NCBI GenBank assembly: GCA_014762625.1
Contig: JABURQ010000013.1
Coordinates: 1 to 64,000 of the forward strand
Length of the DNA stretch: 64,000 bases
Reading direction: 5' to 3'
Source of the DNA: Planctomycetaceae bacterium
Lineage (GTDB): Bacteria; Planctomycetota; Planctomycetia; Planctomycetales; Planctomycetaceae
In this document: one piece after another, positions 11,890 through 20,616 of the stretch
How positions within the stretch are numbered: the first letter of the stretch is position 1
How the letters are laid out: every line of letters starts with the position of its first letter
The notes under the pieces: model-generated
Database searches by the model: none
What the model was told of the DNA's origin: nothing
The model's input: only the letters and a program-made list of their open reading frames with translations
Position numbers and translations under genes: made by a program

Positions 11890-12300
11890 GGGATATTCGA
11901 GAGAATTATAACCCGTTGATGCAAAGTGTCTTAGGGTTCGGAATCAAACTTGCGACGCTTCGTGTGTCAGAATGATGTTGAATCGCAACGAGTCGAGCGA
12001 TACAAGGAATCCAGTAATGGAAATGATGTTGCCGACCACACTGATGTGCTTCGGTTCTTAGGGATGAGAATTCGATAACACCCATTCCCACCTTGATGAG
12101 ACACCCTCACCCCACCCAACTCAGTCGATAGTAATACTTTACCTTGATCTACCAGCCGTGATTTTTGAGATTTTCCCAACTCGACCCGCGGAAATTTTCG
12201 TATCACATTCACACACAAGATATGAACCGTCAGGGACGACGCGATTATCGCGGTGAATAATTGGGATCGACTGAGCGTAACATGTTGGAGTAACCGAGAG

Positions 12301-13314
12301 ATGACGTTTGAAAAGCTGAAAGTTCGCACTCGCAAAGAACTCGCTGAGATGGCCAAAAAGAAACGAGTTTCCGGCTGGCACGGCATGAAGAAGGATGAGC
12401 TGATCGAAGCTCTGCTCGAGATCCACAGCGATCGCAAGAAAAGCCGTTCCGCCAAGTCATCTCCCAAATCCAAGTCAGATGACTCGACAAATTCCCGCAA
12501 ACCCCGCCGCCGTCTGGCTTCCGAAAGCCCCAACAAAAAACGCATTTTGAACGGGGCTCCTTCGGGCAGCCGTCGCGACAAACTGACAGCTCAAGCTTGC
12601 GACCCGTGGTGGATCATGGCTCAGTGGGAAATCAGTTCCGATATGATTAACCGGGTTGAAGCCGCGATGGGTGCCGAATGGCACCGCGCCTACCCGATCA
12701 TCCGCGTTTACGATGTGACTCATAAAGATCTCGGCACGAACTCCAAATCCCACGTGAAGGATATCAAAATTCACGGACAGGTCGATCACTGGTTTATTCC
12801 TGTGGACGAACCGGCCCAGCAACTCAAACTGGAAATCGGTTACACCTCTCCGAGCGGTGAGTTTTTCGGCATGGCCCGCTCCAACAAAGTGGCGACCCCC
12901 AGTCCGGGAACTCGCGGTAAAGTCTCTCTCGCCGGCAAACAAGCCGACAATCCCGAAGAGTTCCACATTCGCGAAATTCACGATACCCGTCCCACGCCGT
13001 TTGCCTTTCTCGAAGAACGGGCGAACCAGGGAGGCATGATTGACGGAACTCAGGAGTTCCCCTTCCAACTGGAAGCCGAACTGATCGTTTACGGTTCCGC
13101 CGACCCACGTTGTCCCTTTACGTTGATGGGCGAGGAAGTCCCCGTCAGCAAAGACGGCAACTTCTCCGTCCGCTTCCATCTTCCCAACGGTCGGCAGGTA
13201 ATTCCCGCCGTCACGGTGACTCCCGACGGCTCGGAAACCCGCACGATTGTGATGGCCATCGAACGCAATACGAAAGAGCTCGAGCCGCAATTGCTGGAAG
13301 AAATGACTCCTTGA
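12301..13314 (+). CDS. DUF4912 protein with N-terminal SAP/Rho-N-like domain
   Basis: This 337-residue protein begins with a SAP/Rho-N-like helical segment (TRKELAEMAKKKRVSGWHGM, KKDELIEALLEI), expected to bind nucleic acid. A basic Ser/Lys/Arg-rich linker (about 45-95) follows. The DUF4912 domain starts around residue 103 (PWWIMAQWEISSDMINRVEA) and includes IRVYDVT, HGQVDHWFIPV and LEIGYTSPSGEFFGMARSN. The last 70 residues look like a beta-rich glycogen-branching-like or Ig-like strand set (GNFSVRFHLPNGRQVIPAV). I chose the ATG at 12301, preceded by GAGAG, over an upstream in-frame ATG at 12253 because homology-like sequence starts there. The function of DUF4912 is unknown. Confidence 0.85.
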   Translation: MTFEKLKVRTRKELAEMAKKKRVSGWHGMKKDELIEALLEIHSDRKKSRSAKSSPKSKSDDSTNSRKPRRRLASESPNKKRILNGAPSGSRRDKLTAQACDPWWIMAQWEISSDMINRVEAAMGAEWHRAYPIIRVYDVTHKDLGTNSKSHVKDIKIHGQVDHWFIPVDEPAQQLKLEIGYTSPSGEFFGMARSNKVATPSPGTRGKVSLAGKQADNPEEFHIREIHDTRPTPFAFLEERANQGGMIDGTQEFPFQLEAELIVYGSADPRCPFTLMGEEVPVSKDGNFSVRFHLPNGRQVIPAVTVTPDGSETRTIVMAIERNTKELEPQLLEEMTP

Positions 13315-13345
13315 TCGGCGTCAGAATTCCCAAAACGCAGAATCC

Positions 13346-13380
13346 AAAACCGGGGTGAATTTTTCATCCCGGTTTTTTTT
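13346..13380 (+). terminator. Intrinsic terminator after the DUF4912 gene
   Basis: AACCGGGGTGA pairs with TCATCCCGGTT (one G-U pair) around a short T-rich loop and is followed by eight T residues. It is placed between the plus-strand DUF4912 gene and the convergent lipid kinase gene. Confidence 0.85.
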
Positions 13381-13396
13381 GCGCGTTCGTGGATCG

Positions 13397-14299
13397 TCAC
13401 AAGCCGGGCGAGAGTACCTGAATCCTTCCGTGAACCACCGTCGCTTCCAGCGGCGAAGAACCGAAGCGATCGCCGTCAACCGTCACCGGAAACGGAGGAC
13501 GGGAATCGACTCTCAGAGAAGTCGCCTGATGATACTCGATCAATTCATGCTCCAGGAAATCTGAGATCAGATAATTGGAAGTCAGAGAGGCGATTTGTTG
13601 AGTTTGTCCGTTCCGGACAATGATCAAGTCGATCAAGCCGTCATCCAACTTCGCCTGCGAACAGACATTCAATCCGCCTCCCGACATTTTGCCGTTCGCC
13701 ACGAAAACATTTAACGCCTCGCAGGCAATCTCTCGACCATCGGCAAGCGTCACCTCGATCTCGAAGACCTTCAGGTGTTGCAGGATATCGATCACACCTC
13801 GCAGATACGAAAACGGGCCCCAGCGATGCTTGATCTCTTCCGTCAAATGATCCATATACACCCCGGTATTTCCGGCGGTCAACATGTTCGCGAAATATCT
13901 CTCGCCGGACGAGGAGGTCAGATGAACCAGATCGACAGGCCGACTCCTCGATTCCAGAAGTTGACTGAGCGCTATCCGCGGTTTAAGCGATATCCCCAGC
14001 GAGCGCGCGAAATCATTCCCTGTTCCCAGCGGGAGGATACCGAGGATCGTCTGATGTTCGTCCGACCGCATCATCCCCTCGACCGCGGAGTTGATGGTTC
14101 CATCGCCGCCGGCCACAATCAGGCGAGAAACTCCTGCTTCGCAAGCTTCTCGAACGCATTCAATGGCGTCCTCACGGTCTTTTGATTCGTACAGTCGCCA
14201 GTGGTTCTCTTCTTCGAGGCGGGCGCGAAGATCACCGGCTTTCTGAATGGAACCTGCGGAAGGATTCCACAGTACCAGAGTCTCATCATCGGCATACAT
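13397..14299 (-). CDS. Diacylglycerol/lipid kinase family protein
   Basis: The 300-residue cytoplasmic protein matches the DAGK catalytic family (YegS/BmrU type), which phosphorylates diacylglycerol or related lipids with ATP. Diagnostic parts are LVLWNPSAGS near the N-terminus, the nucleotide-binding RLIVAGGDGTINSAVEGMM (GGDGT), LGILPLGTGNDFARSLGI, and the C-terminal beta-sandwich with DDGLIDLIIVRNG. It probably follows the membrane-anchored protein at 14318-14902 in one transcript (18-base gap). The substrate cannot be told from sequence. Confidence 0.92.
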   Translation of the reverse strand: MYADDETLVLWNPSAGSIQKAGDLRARLEEENHWRLYESKDREDAIECVREACEAGVSRLIVAGGDGTINSAVEGMMRSDEHQTILGILPLGTGNDFARSLGISLKPRIALSQLLESRSRPVDLVHLTSSSGERYFANMLTAGNTGVYMDHLTEEIKHRWGPFSYLRGVIDILQHLKVFEIEVTLADGREIACEALNVFVANGKMSGGGLNVCSQAKLDDGLIDLIIVRNGQTQQIASLTSNYLISDFLEHELIEYHQATSLRVDSRPPFPVTVDGDRFGSSPLEATVVHGRIQVLSPGL

Positions 14300-14317
14300 C
14301 GATTAACGTCATCTTTA

Positions 14318-14902
14318 TTAGGGAGATTCCTCAAGAATCGAACCGGCTTCCCGCAGGTGCAACACAGACTGATCCAGGTCCTCTGCGCCGGGGATGATGC
14401 TCCGAAACTCCACAACCAAATCCGAGTTGATCAAACTCACATGATCGTATTCACTGTGATCCACAAGATCCAGAATGGCCCGGCGTCGTTCGGGAGTCCA
14501 GTACGCGAGTAATTCCTGGGGATGCGGTCCTTTCAACAGGACGTCGTGATCGAATTCTCGATCTCCGGTTTCGATCGTTCCCTCTCTCCCTTGAATCAGA
14601 TCACCGACAAATCCGGGAATACCGACGACTTCCATCTCTTCCGGCACCTGATTGAGTCCCAGCGTCACTCGGACCACTGCAACCCCTCCCTCCGTATCCG
14701 AGCCTTGTTGATCGGTCGAAATTTCCAGAGGGTGCTGATCGACGGAGCCGACGATTTTTGGACCTTGCGGCGGACCGAGATAACTCAAACCTTGATCGGT
14801 CGCCCACCTTTCCCAGGCCTGTTCGCGCTGGCGCGAGCGGACCCTGGTCATTACGACCAGGAAAAGCAGGATCAGGGATACGCTCGCAATGGTGGTCCAC
14901 AC
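14318..14902 (-). CDS. Membrane-anchored protein of unknown function
   Basis: The 194-residue protein has one N-terminal membrane helix (TIASVSLILLFLVVM), then a soluble domain rich in Val, Glu and Asp. Features include WERWATDQGLSYLGPPQGP, VVRVTLGLNQVPEEMEVVGI and LDLVDHSEYDHVSLINSDLV. The pattern resembles proteins that compare stored profile-like beta domains, but I do not recognise a named family. It is upstream of the lipid kinase with an 18-base gap and likely cotranscribed. Confidence 0.75.
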   Translation of the reverse strand: MWTTIASVSLILLFLVVMTRVRSRQREQAWERWATDQGLSYLGPPQGPKIVGSVDQHPLEISTDQQGSDTEGGVAVVRVTLGLNQVPEEMEVVGIPGFVGDLIQGREGTIETGDREFDHDVLLKGPHPQELLAYWTPERRRAILDLVDHSEYDHVSLINSDLVVEFRSIIPGAEDLDQSVLHLREAGSILEESP

Positions 14903-15119
14903 GGAATAACGACTCCAGTTGCTGGATGGTCTTTTCGGAAAAGCGTTCGGCGGATCCCAATATAGCAGAAAAGAGTGCCGTCTCAGGCAGCGCTACGAAA
15001 AGAAAATTCGGTGGTCGTGTCTCACCCAGATGAAATGTTATCTGCGTGCCAAGTCTCAGTTGTGATTAACTCTGCAACAATCTTCTAAATATCATCACCC
15101 AAAAAATTCAGTCAGATAA

Positions 15120-15139
15120 GTACTCATGCGTTTGAGTAC
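15120..15139 (-). terminator. Hairpin just after the TPR lipoprotein gene
   Basis: GTACTCA and TGAGTAC pair around a 6-base loop, 4 bases beyond the stop of the minus-strand TPR gene. On that strand a T-rich stretch (ending TTTTTT) follows about 15 bases later, so it is at best a weak terminator. Confidence 0.4.
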
Positions 15140-15143
15140 CACA

Positions 15144-16148
15144 CTAGCTTCCTGAACGATCCGAAAGTCGAACTTCTCCCCGCAGGTTCTCCCAACCCTT
15201 CGGCGGTGGAGGAGTCATACTCACCGTCGCCGAAACCTGACGATACTCGCCGGTCAATTCGGTCTGCCTCTGTTTGACGGCCTGAGCCAGTGCCAGTGTC
15301 GGGCGATGTGCGGGGTATTGCTGTAACAGGAGGTTGATAGTTTTCGTGGCTTCGAGATCGTTTCCGGCTTGATACTGGGCGTAGGCCAGATAATACAGGT
15401 CTTCCGCGCCGGGAGGGTCCATAATCTCGGTGGCAATTTTCAGCGATTCGACCGACTCCTCCCAACGGTGTTCCTGACCGTAGGCGATTCCCAACAGCCA
15501 CCGCGCTTCGGCGATCTGCGCGGGAGCGGCCCCACGGCAATAACAAACGGACCGTAACAGAATACTGGCGCGAACCGGTTCTTCGTTCCGCATATGAATC
15601 CGTGCAATCCCCAATAAGGCCGGCGGATAGTTTTCTTCAATCGCCAGCACACGATAATAATATTCGAGCGCCTGGGATTCGAATCGCCGCTGTTCCTCAA
15701 TCTCGGCTTTGATCATCAACGCCTTGATGTTGCGGGGATCGAGTTGCAAGCTCGCATCGAGCGACGCTTCCGCATGATGATAGTTTCCCTTCTCGTAATA
15801 CAGCTCTCCCAGTTCGAACCAGGCGCGGGTGTCGTCGGGAGTGAGAGAGACCACTTCCCGTAAGCTCTTGATCGCTTCGTCGATTTGTCCCCTTTCGCGA
15901 TGCAGTCGAGCCAACTCCAATCGTGCCGCGACGTCCGCTTGATCGATCTTGGCGATTTTAGCCAGCGAGTCGGTCGCTTCCACCAGATCTCCCGCTTCCT
16001 CAGATCGGCGAGCATGCTCGCTCAGTTCCTGAGTCATCTCATCTTTCTTCGTATCGCCGAATCCATACCACGAACAGCCACCCAGCGCCGTCACGGCGCA
16101 GGCGGAAATCATCAGCAGGGATCGGGTTCGGATGGAAAGTGGAAACAC
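15144..16148 (-). CDS. TPR-repeat lipoprotein
   Basis: From a GTG at 16148 the product is 334 residues and begins with a textbook lipoprotein signal (RTRSLLMISACAVTALGGC, lipid-anchored Cys25). An open frame extends further upstream to 16289, but the extra residues would bury the signal peptide, so the GTG start is preferred. The mature part is a row of tetratricopeptide repeats (for example AWFELGELYYEKGNYHHAEA, SLDASLQLDPRNIKAL, ALEYYYRVLAIEENYPPALL) up to about residue 300, then a polar Pro-rich tail. The likely role is a protein-protein scaffold at the outer or inner membrane. The partner is unknown. Confidence 0.85.
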   Translation of the reverse strand: MFPLSIRTRSLLMISACAVTALGGCSWYGFGDTKKDEMTQELSEHARRSEEAGDLVEATDSLAKIAKIDQADVAARLELARLHRERGQIDEAIKSLREVVSLTPDDTRAWFELGELYYEKGNYHHAEASLDASLQLDPRNIKALMIKAEIEEQRRFESQALEYYYRVLAIEENYPPALLGIARIHMRNEEPVRASILLRSVCYCRGAAPAQIAEARWLLGIAYGQEHRWEESVESLKIATEIMDPPGAEDLYYLAYAQYQAGNDLEATKTINLLLQQYPAHRPTLALAQAVKQRQTELTGEYRQVSATVSMTPPPPKGWENLRGEVRLSDRSGS

Positions 16149-16292
16149 GTGGTGATTCCCGCAGGGGAGATCAGAATTGATCGATGGGGGAAGGGTGGAT
16201 TTCTCCGCGGGAATCGTAGTACATCTCGACGCTCCCTTCCAGATCGTTTCACCAACGGCAACAGAAGCCGTAAACCCAATCATCATCAATGT

Positions 16293-17324
16293 TTAAATGA
16301 GCGAGATACGAATGGCCTGCATCCGGGGAATGATCTCAGACAAGCGATCCGAAACCGTCCCCCAATCGGCCAATCGCTTCCCTTCAAACACCAGTCGTTC
16401 GATCCAGGCCATACCCGCCAACAATCGCTGACTGAGATCCAGCGCCACAAACAAATTCCTCTCTGCGGAGGAGAGGGAACGTATCTCGCCGTACCATTCC
16501 ATGGCTCGTCGATAACTGGCGGGGTCATCAATATAATAACTTCCCAACAAACGGGACAAGTCGATCATCGGATTCTCGGCGCGACACGCTCCAAAATCGA
16601 TCAGCCCAGTCACTTCATTTTCGGTGAACAAGACATGATCGCTCCAGAGATCCCGCAAACAGGGAACCAGTCGATACTGATGGGATAATTGTTCGTGGAG
16701 CTCGGCCTGGACGGTATGGGCACGCGTTTGGAACAACTCAACGATCTCCCGCAGCGCCTCCTTGATCGACTCCGGCAATGGCTTGTTCTGAATCAAACGC
16801 AAGACCGTGTCGGGATTGGTATCGCTCCACTGGTCGAGAATACGGACGCGGTCGATTACCGCGGGAGAAGTCGCCGCAGGCGTGACTGAAAACCACTGGG
16901 CAGCTCGATCGGGTGGCTTAAATTGTTCCGCGACGAGATGCACTCTCGCCAGTAATTGCATCGCCGATTTTAACTTGGCATCGTTGGGCTCATCCAGAAA
17001 ACTCGCCTCTCCCGGCATCCACGGTTCCAGTTGCCAGCAGCGATTCTCCCCGGCGACGATCGTTCGTCCATCCGACGCGGGAACCGGAACACTCACTTGA
17101 GTGATCCAGCGATCGAACAGAAACTTCTGAAACTGATGCAGGCCCTCCAATCGCTCCACCGACAAACTCTCAGGCGGCCAGCCTCTGAGGGCGAACTGTT
17201 CCCCGGCGATTTCCAGTCGCTCAATGATGGCTCCGCTGAATCCCGCATGCGAATCGATCAACCTCGCTTGCGCGAAGAACGCGGGCCACTGTTTCAAAAT
17301 GCGTTGTCGATCTGTGGGGGGCAT
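16293..17324 (-). CDS. Aminoglycoside-phosphotransferase-fold kinase
   Basis: The 343-residue protein has the APH/choline-kinase fold. The catalytic-loop segment reads LVPCLRDLWSDHVLF, with the catalytic Asp kept but the usual His-Gly-Asp replaced by Leu-Arg-Asp. It is followed by the metal-binding GLIDFGACRAENPMIDLSRL. The N-terminal lobe is recognisable from ALRGWPP. Such proteins phosphorylate small molecules or sugars, and there is no reason to assume antibiotic resistance. It ends 145 bases upstream of the TPR lipoprotein start on the same strand and could share its transcript. Confidence 0.8.
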   Translation of the reverse strand: MPPTDRQRILKQWPAFFAQARLIDSHAGFSGAIIERLEIAGEQFALRGWPPESLSVERLEGLHQFQKFLFDRWITQVSVPVPASDGRTIVAGENRCWQLEPWMPGEASFLDEPNDAKLKSAMQLLARVHLVAEQFKPPDRAAQWFSVTPAATSPAVIDRVRILDQWSDTNPDTVLRLIQNKPLPESIKEALREIVELFQTRAHTVQAELHEQLSHQYRLVPCLRDLWSDHVLFTENEVTGLIDFGACRAENPMIDLSRLLGSYYIDDPASYRRAMEWYGEIRSLSSAERNLFVALDLSQRLLAGMAWIERLVFEGKRLADWGTVSDRLSEIIPRMQAIRISLI

Positions 17325-17490
17325 AAACGCTCGCTGAATTGACGGAAATGGAGACGGGAACCATTTTACTCAGTCACGATCGGTCTTCCGAGCCGGAATC
17401 AGCATTGCGGGTCGTTAGAAAACTCGTTATCTCGGAAGGACATTCGCTTCAAACATCTTTGACCGGTGCAACCGGCTTCCGGGAGTTACT

Positions 17491-18489
17491 ATGTTCGGTC
17501 TCATTCTGGAATTTCTCGCCGAATCGGCTGTGATCGTGATCGCGGGGACGTTTCTCGTCCGCTATTCCGACCTCCTCGGCGAACGATTGAAGATGGGGCG
17601 ATCTCTGGCGGGACTGTTACTTCTGGCGATCGCGACGAGTCTCCCGGAGCTGTTGGTGGGATGTCACGCGTCGTTGTTGGGAGCCGTGGATCTGGCGGTC
17701 GGGGATCTATTGGGAAGTTCGTTGTTCAATCTGTTGATTCTCGCCATCCTCGACCTCGCCACCCGCACGCGTGGACGAATGCTGAACCGCACCGTCAGCG
17801 CTCACGCGCTCTCCGCAGTCACAAGCATTCTGCTGACCGGACTGGTTCTGATGTTCATTCTGCTCGATGTCGATTGGAGTTTTTATGGCGTGGGAGCTGG
17901 TTCCTTCGCCATTGCGGTGGCGTACCTGTTTTCGTTGCGGTTAGTGTTTTTCGATCAACAGTTCTCCCGGCAACAAGAGACGGATGAATTTGAGGAAGCG
18001 GTTGAGGAAATGTCGTTGCCCCGCGCCCTGACCGGATATTTGCTGGCGACCGGCGCAATTTTTTTGGCCGCTCCCCGACTGGCGCAGACCTCGGACGCGC
18101 TGGCCCTCGAAACAGGATTGGGAGGCACGATCGTCGGCACAATTCTCGTCGCACTGGTCACCTCCCTCCCCGAAGCGACCACCACCTTCTCCGCGCTCCG
18201 CCTCGGCATGACCGACATGGCGATCGGGAATATCCTCGGCAGTAATACGTTTAACATGGTCATTATGATCGGTCTCGATCTGAGCTACGGCAGTCCGATT
18301 CTGTCGTCCGTCACTTCGGTGCATGCGATCACGGCGGCTTCCGTCATGCTCATCACCTGCGTAGCGACGCAGGGGATGTTGTATCGTGTAGAGCAAAGAA
18401 TCTGGCTGATCGAACCGGACGCATTCCTGATGATTCTCCTGGTCCTGGGAGCTTTGGGACTGGTCGTTTCCCTCGGCGGCGTGGCTTGA
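17491..18489 (+). CDS. Calcium/cation antiporter (CaCA family)
   Basis: The 332-residue inner-membrane protein has about ten spans and the two alpha-repeats that define Ca2+:cation antiporters: GLLLLAIATSLPELLVG (around residue 50) with GDLLGSSLFNLLILAI, and GTILVALVTSLPEATTT (around residue 215) with GNILGSNTFNMVIMI. The acidic residues in each SLPE motif bind the ion. It is expected to exchange Ca2+ or another divalent cation for Na+ or H+. The start at ATG 17491 gives the first hydrophobic helix directly. Confidence 0.9.
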   Translation: MFGLILEFLAESAVIVIAGTFLVRYSDLLGERLKMGRSLAGLLLLAIATSLPELLVGCHASLLGAVDLAVGDLLGSSLFNLLILAILDLATRTRGRMLNRTVSAHALSAVTSILLTGLVLMFILLDVDWSFYGVGAGSFAIAVAYLFSLRLVFFDQQFSRQQETDEFEEAVEEMSLPRALTGYLLATGAIFLAAPRLAQTSDALALETGLGGTIVGTILVALVTSLPEATTTFSALRLGMTDMAIGNILGSNTFNMVIMIGLDLSYGSPILSSVTSVHAITAASVMLITCVATQGMLYRVEQRIWLIEPDAFLMILLVLGALGLVVSLGGVA

Positions 18490-18616
18490 GTTCCCGAGGA
18501 ATTGGGCCATCTTGCCGGAGAGTGATTTGCGACGGCTTACCTCTCTCGTTTACACTGGAAGTTCGCCTTTTTCGGCGAGGCCCTCACCCAATTTACTCCC
18601 ACCAGATTGACTTGCC

Positions 18617-19789
18617 ATGAGCGACGATCTCTTTGCTTCCCTGGAAGAACTTTCTCAAAATTCCGGACCCGATGCGGTCATTGATAAACTGATTGAAACC
18701 GAACGGGTCGAGAAACAGTTTCACAAGCTATTTGACGCTTTGCTGATGAAGAAAAAATTCGAATGGGGTTTGTCGGTCACACGACCGACGACGTTTGACG
18801 AAGTTCCCGACGACAAGCGGCAGGAGTTCGAAGAATATTATGTGGACTGTGCTCGCGAAGTAGGACAACTGCTGATCGACGACGGACAAATCGCCCAAGC
18901 CTGGGTCTATTTCAAAACGATCCAGGAATCCGAACCGATCAAAAAGGCGCTGGAGAAGTTGGGGGACGACGCTCAAAATCTCGAAAACTACGACGAATTG
19001 ATGAACATCGCATTGTACGAAGGCGCGCATCCTCTGCTGGGAGTCAAATGGCTGCTGGAATCTCACGGTACCTGTAACACGATCACCTCCCTCGATCAGA
19101 TGATGGGGCAGTTCGATCAGGAGACCCGACACGATTCCGCCGAACTGATGGTCAATCATCTGTATGACGAACTCCGTACCTCCCTGGAATACAACATCAA
19201 ACAATCGGAAGCCGATCTTGCCGAAGGCCTCTCCATTCGCGAACTGCTCGCCGATCGCGAATGGCTGTTTGAAAACGGGAATTATCACATCGATGTCTCC
19301 CATCTGAACGCGGTCGTTCGCTTCGCCCGCTTCCTGAACGGAGATGACCCGGAATTGAAAAAAGCGATTGAACTGGCCGAATATGGTTCGAACCTCGATA
19401 AACAACTCCAATACGGCGGCGAACCTCCTTTTAACGATTTTTATACGGCTCACGTTCACTATCTGAATATCCTGGCGGGAGAAAATGTGGAGGAAGGGTT
19501 TGCCTACTTCCGCCAAGAAATGGATAACGATCCCGATCTGCCCGACAAGCAGTTGATCGCCTACGTGATGGTCGACCTGATGATGCGCATCGACCGTCTC
19601 AATGCGGCGGTCGATCTGGCCAAAGAATATCTGGCGGAGGTCGAAGACCCGAACGGCTTTTCGTTTGCCGATCTGTGTCGGAAAGCGGGGCGACCGGAAG
19701 TTCTTCAGGAAGTCGCCAAACAACAGCACGATCCGCTCCGATTTGTGTACGGTCTCGTTTCCGGGGCGTCGAAAACGGCTCCCGCATGA
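18617..19789 (+). CDS. Helical-repeat protein of unknown function
   Basis: The 390-residue soluble acidic protein has no signal peptide. It is almost all helix-forming, with TPR-like helices in the C-terminal half (AVDLAKEYLAEVEDPNGFSF, ADLCRKAGRPEVLQEVAKQQ). Other recognisable segments are ADREWLFENGNYHIDVSHL and FNDFYTAHVHYLNILAGENV. I do not recognise a named family. Its TGA overlaps the ATG of the following methyltransferase gene (ATGA), so the two are translationally coupled and may act together. Confidence 0.85.
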   Translation: MSDDLFASLEELSQNSGPDAVIDKLIETERVEKQFHKLFDALLMKKKFEWGLSVTRPTTFDEVPDDKRQEFEEYYVDCAREVGQLLIDDGQIAQAWVYFKTIQESEPIKKALEKLGDDAQNLENYDELMNIALYEGAHPLLGVKWLLESHGTCNTITSLDQMMGQFDQETRHDSAELMVNHLYDELRTSLEYNIKQSEADLAEGLSIRELLADREWLFENGNYHIDVSHLNAVVRFARFLNGDDPELKKAIELAEYGSNLDKQLQYGGEPPFNDFYTAHVHYLNILAGENVEEGFAYFRQEMDNDPDLPDKQLIAYVMVDLMMRIDRLNAAVDLAKEYLAEVEDPNGFSFADLCRKAGRPEVLQEVAKQQHDPLRFVYGLVSGASKTAPA

Positions 19790-20589
19790 ACTGGCGCGAA
19801 CAGAATCGTCAGGCCTGGAACAAAATCGCCGCCGGCGACAATCAATTCGCCCGCGTCGCCACCGATGACGAATGCTCTCGTCCGTTTGAGATCCTCGACG
19901 GGCGCGGCTGGTTGCCGCGCGACATGGTGGGACGCAAAGTGCTCTGTCTGGCGGCGGGAGGAGGTTGGCAATCGGTCCTCTATGCCATGACGGGGGCGGA
20001 CGTCACGGTGGTCGATATTTCGGATGCGATGCTCGATCTCGATCGACGGGAAGCCGAACGACGGGGATTATCGATCCGGACCGTACGCGCGAGTATGGAC
20101 GATCTTTCGGAGCTGCCCGAGGCGATGTTCGAGATCGTCCACCAACCGGTCAGCACCTGTTACGTCCCGCAGCTCTTGCCCGTGTATCGGGAGATCGCTC
20201 GCGTCACCAAAGAGGACGGTCTCTATATCAGCCAGCACAAACAACCGGCCAGCCTGCAAGTGACCCGTCGCAACGCCGACGACCATTTCGTCATCGGCCT
20301 GGAATATTATCGAGAAGGTCCGCTCCCGCCGGTTTCCGATACCAGTTATCGCGAAACCGGTACCACCGAATATCTGCACCGTTGGGAGCAACTGGTCGGC
20401 GACTTGTGCGTGGCCGGCTTTGTGATTGAAGACTTGCGCGAGCCGTTGCGGGCCAATGTGAACGCCCCGGTCAACAGTTACAAATACCGAGGACGTTTTC
20501 TGCCCCCTTATTTGCGAATGAAAGCCCGCCGTCGTCCGCGCCTCGAAGAGAAATCGGACCACGAAAAACCGTCACTCTGGACGCCTTGA
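19786..20589 (+). CDS. SAM-dependent methyltransferase
   Basis: The 267-residue class I methyltransferase carries the SAM-binding motif I in VLCLAAGGGWQSVLYAMTGA and motif II in VTVVDISDAMLDLDRR. The segment EMFEIVHQPVSTCYVPQLLP occupies the substrate-side position. The start is the ATG at 19786, overlapping the previous stop by ATGA; the longer frame upstream would run inside the previous gene. The substrate is unknown. Coupling to the helical-repeat gene suggests a shared role. Confidence 0.88.
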   Translation: MNWREQNRQAWNKIAAGDNQFARVATDDECSRPFEILDGRGWLPRDMVGRKVLCLAAGGGWQSVLYAMTGADVTVVDISDAMLDLDRREAERRGLSIRTVRASMDDLSELPEAMFEIVHQPVSTCYVPQLLPVYREIARVTKEDGLYISQHKQPASLQVTRRNADDHFVIGLEYYREGPLPPVSDTSYRETGTTEYLHRWEQLVGDLCVAGFVIEDLREPLRANVNAPVNSYKYRGRFLPPYLRMKARRRPRLEEKSDHEKPSLWTP

Positions 20590-20616
20590 TTCCAAGCAGC
20601 ACTCTCAGTTCATCGA

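Larger units (their letters stand above)
11367..12300. other. Gene-free stretch upstream of atp operon and DUF4912 gene
   Basis: No convincing gene is seen between the atp operon and the DUF4912 gene. The stretch must contain both promoters. A weak TTGACG/TACGTT pair lies about 40-60 bases upstream of 11450 on the minus strand but is not convincing. It also holds a MITE-like element (11555-11719), a GACGGC...GCCGTC hairpin followed by TTT (11791-11812), and a perfect 13-bp hairpin (11860-11889). The remaining sequence looks neutral. Confidence 0.6.

Noticed and set aside
12475-13290. 271-codon frame antisense to the DUF4912 gene
   Set aside because: No motif and no ribosome-binding site; DUF4912 motifs are on the forward strand.
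16149-16289. Upstream extension of the TPR lipoprotein to the ATG at 16289
   Set aside because: It would place 47 polar residues before a perfect lipoprotein signal peptide.
18728-19729. 333-codon frame antisense to the helical-repeat gene
   Set aside because: Phe/Val/Gln-rich shadow without recognisable domains; the forward gene has normal codon use and is coupled to the next gene.
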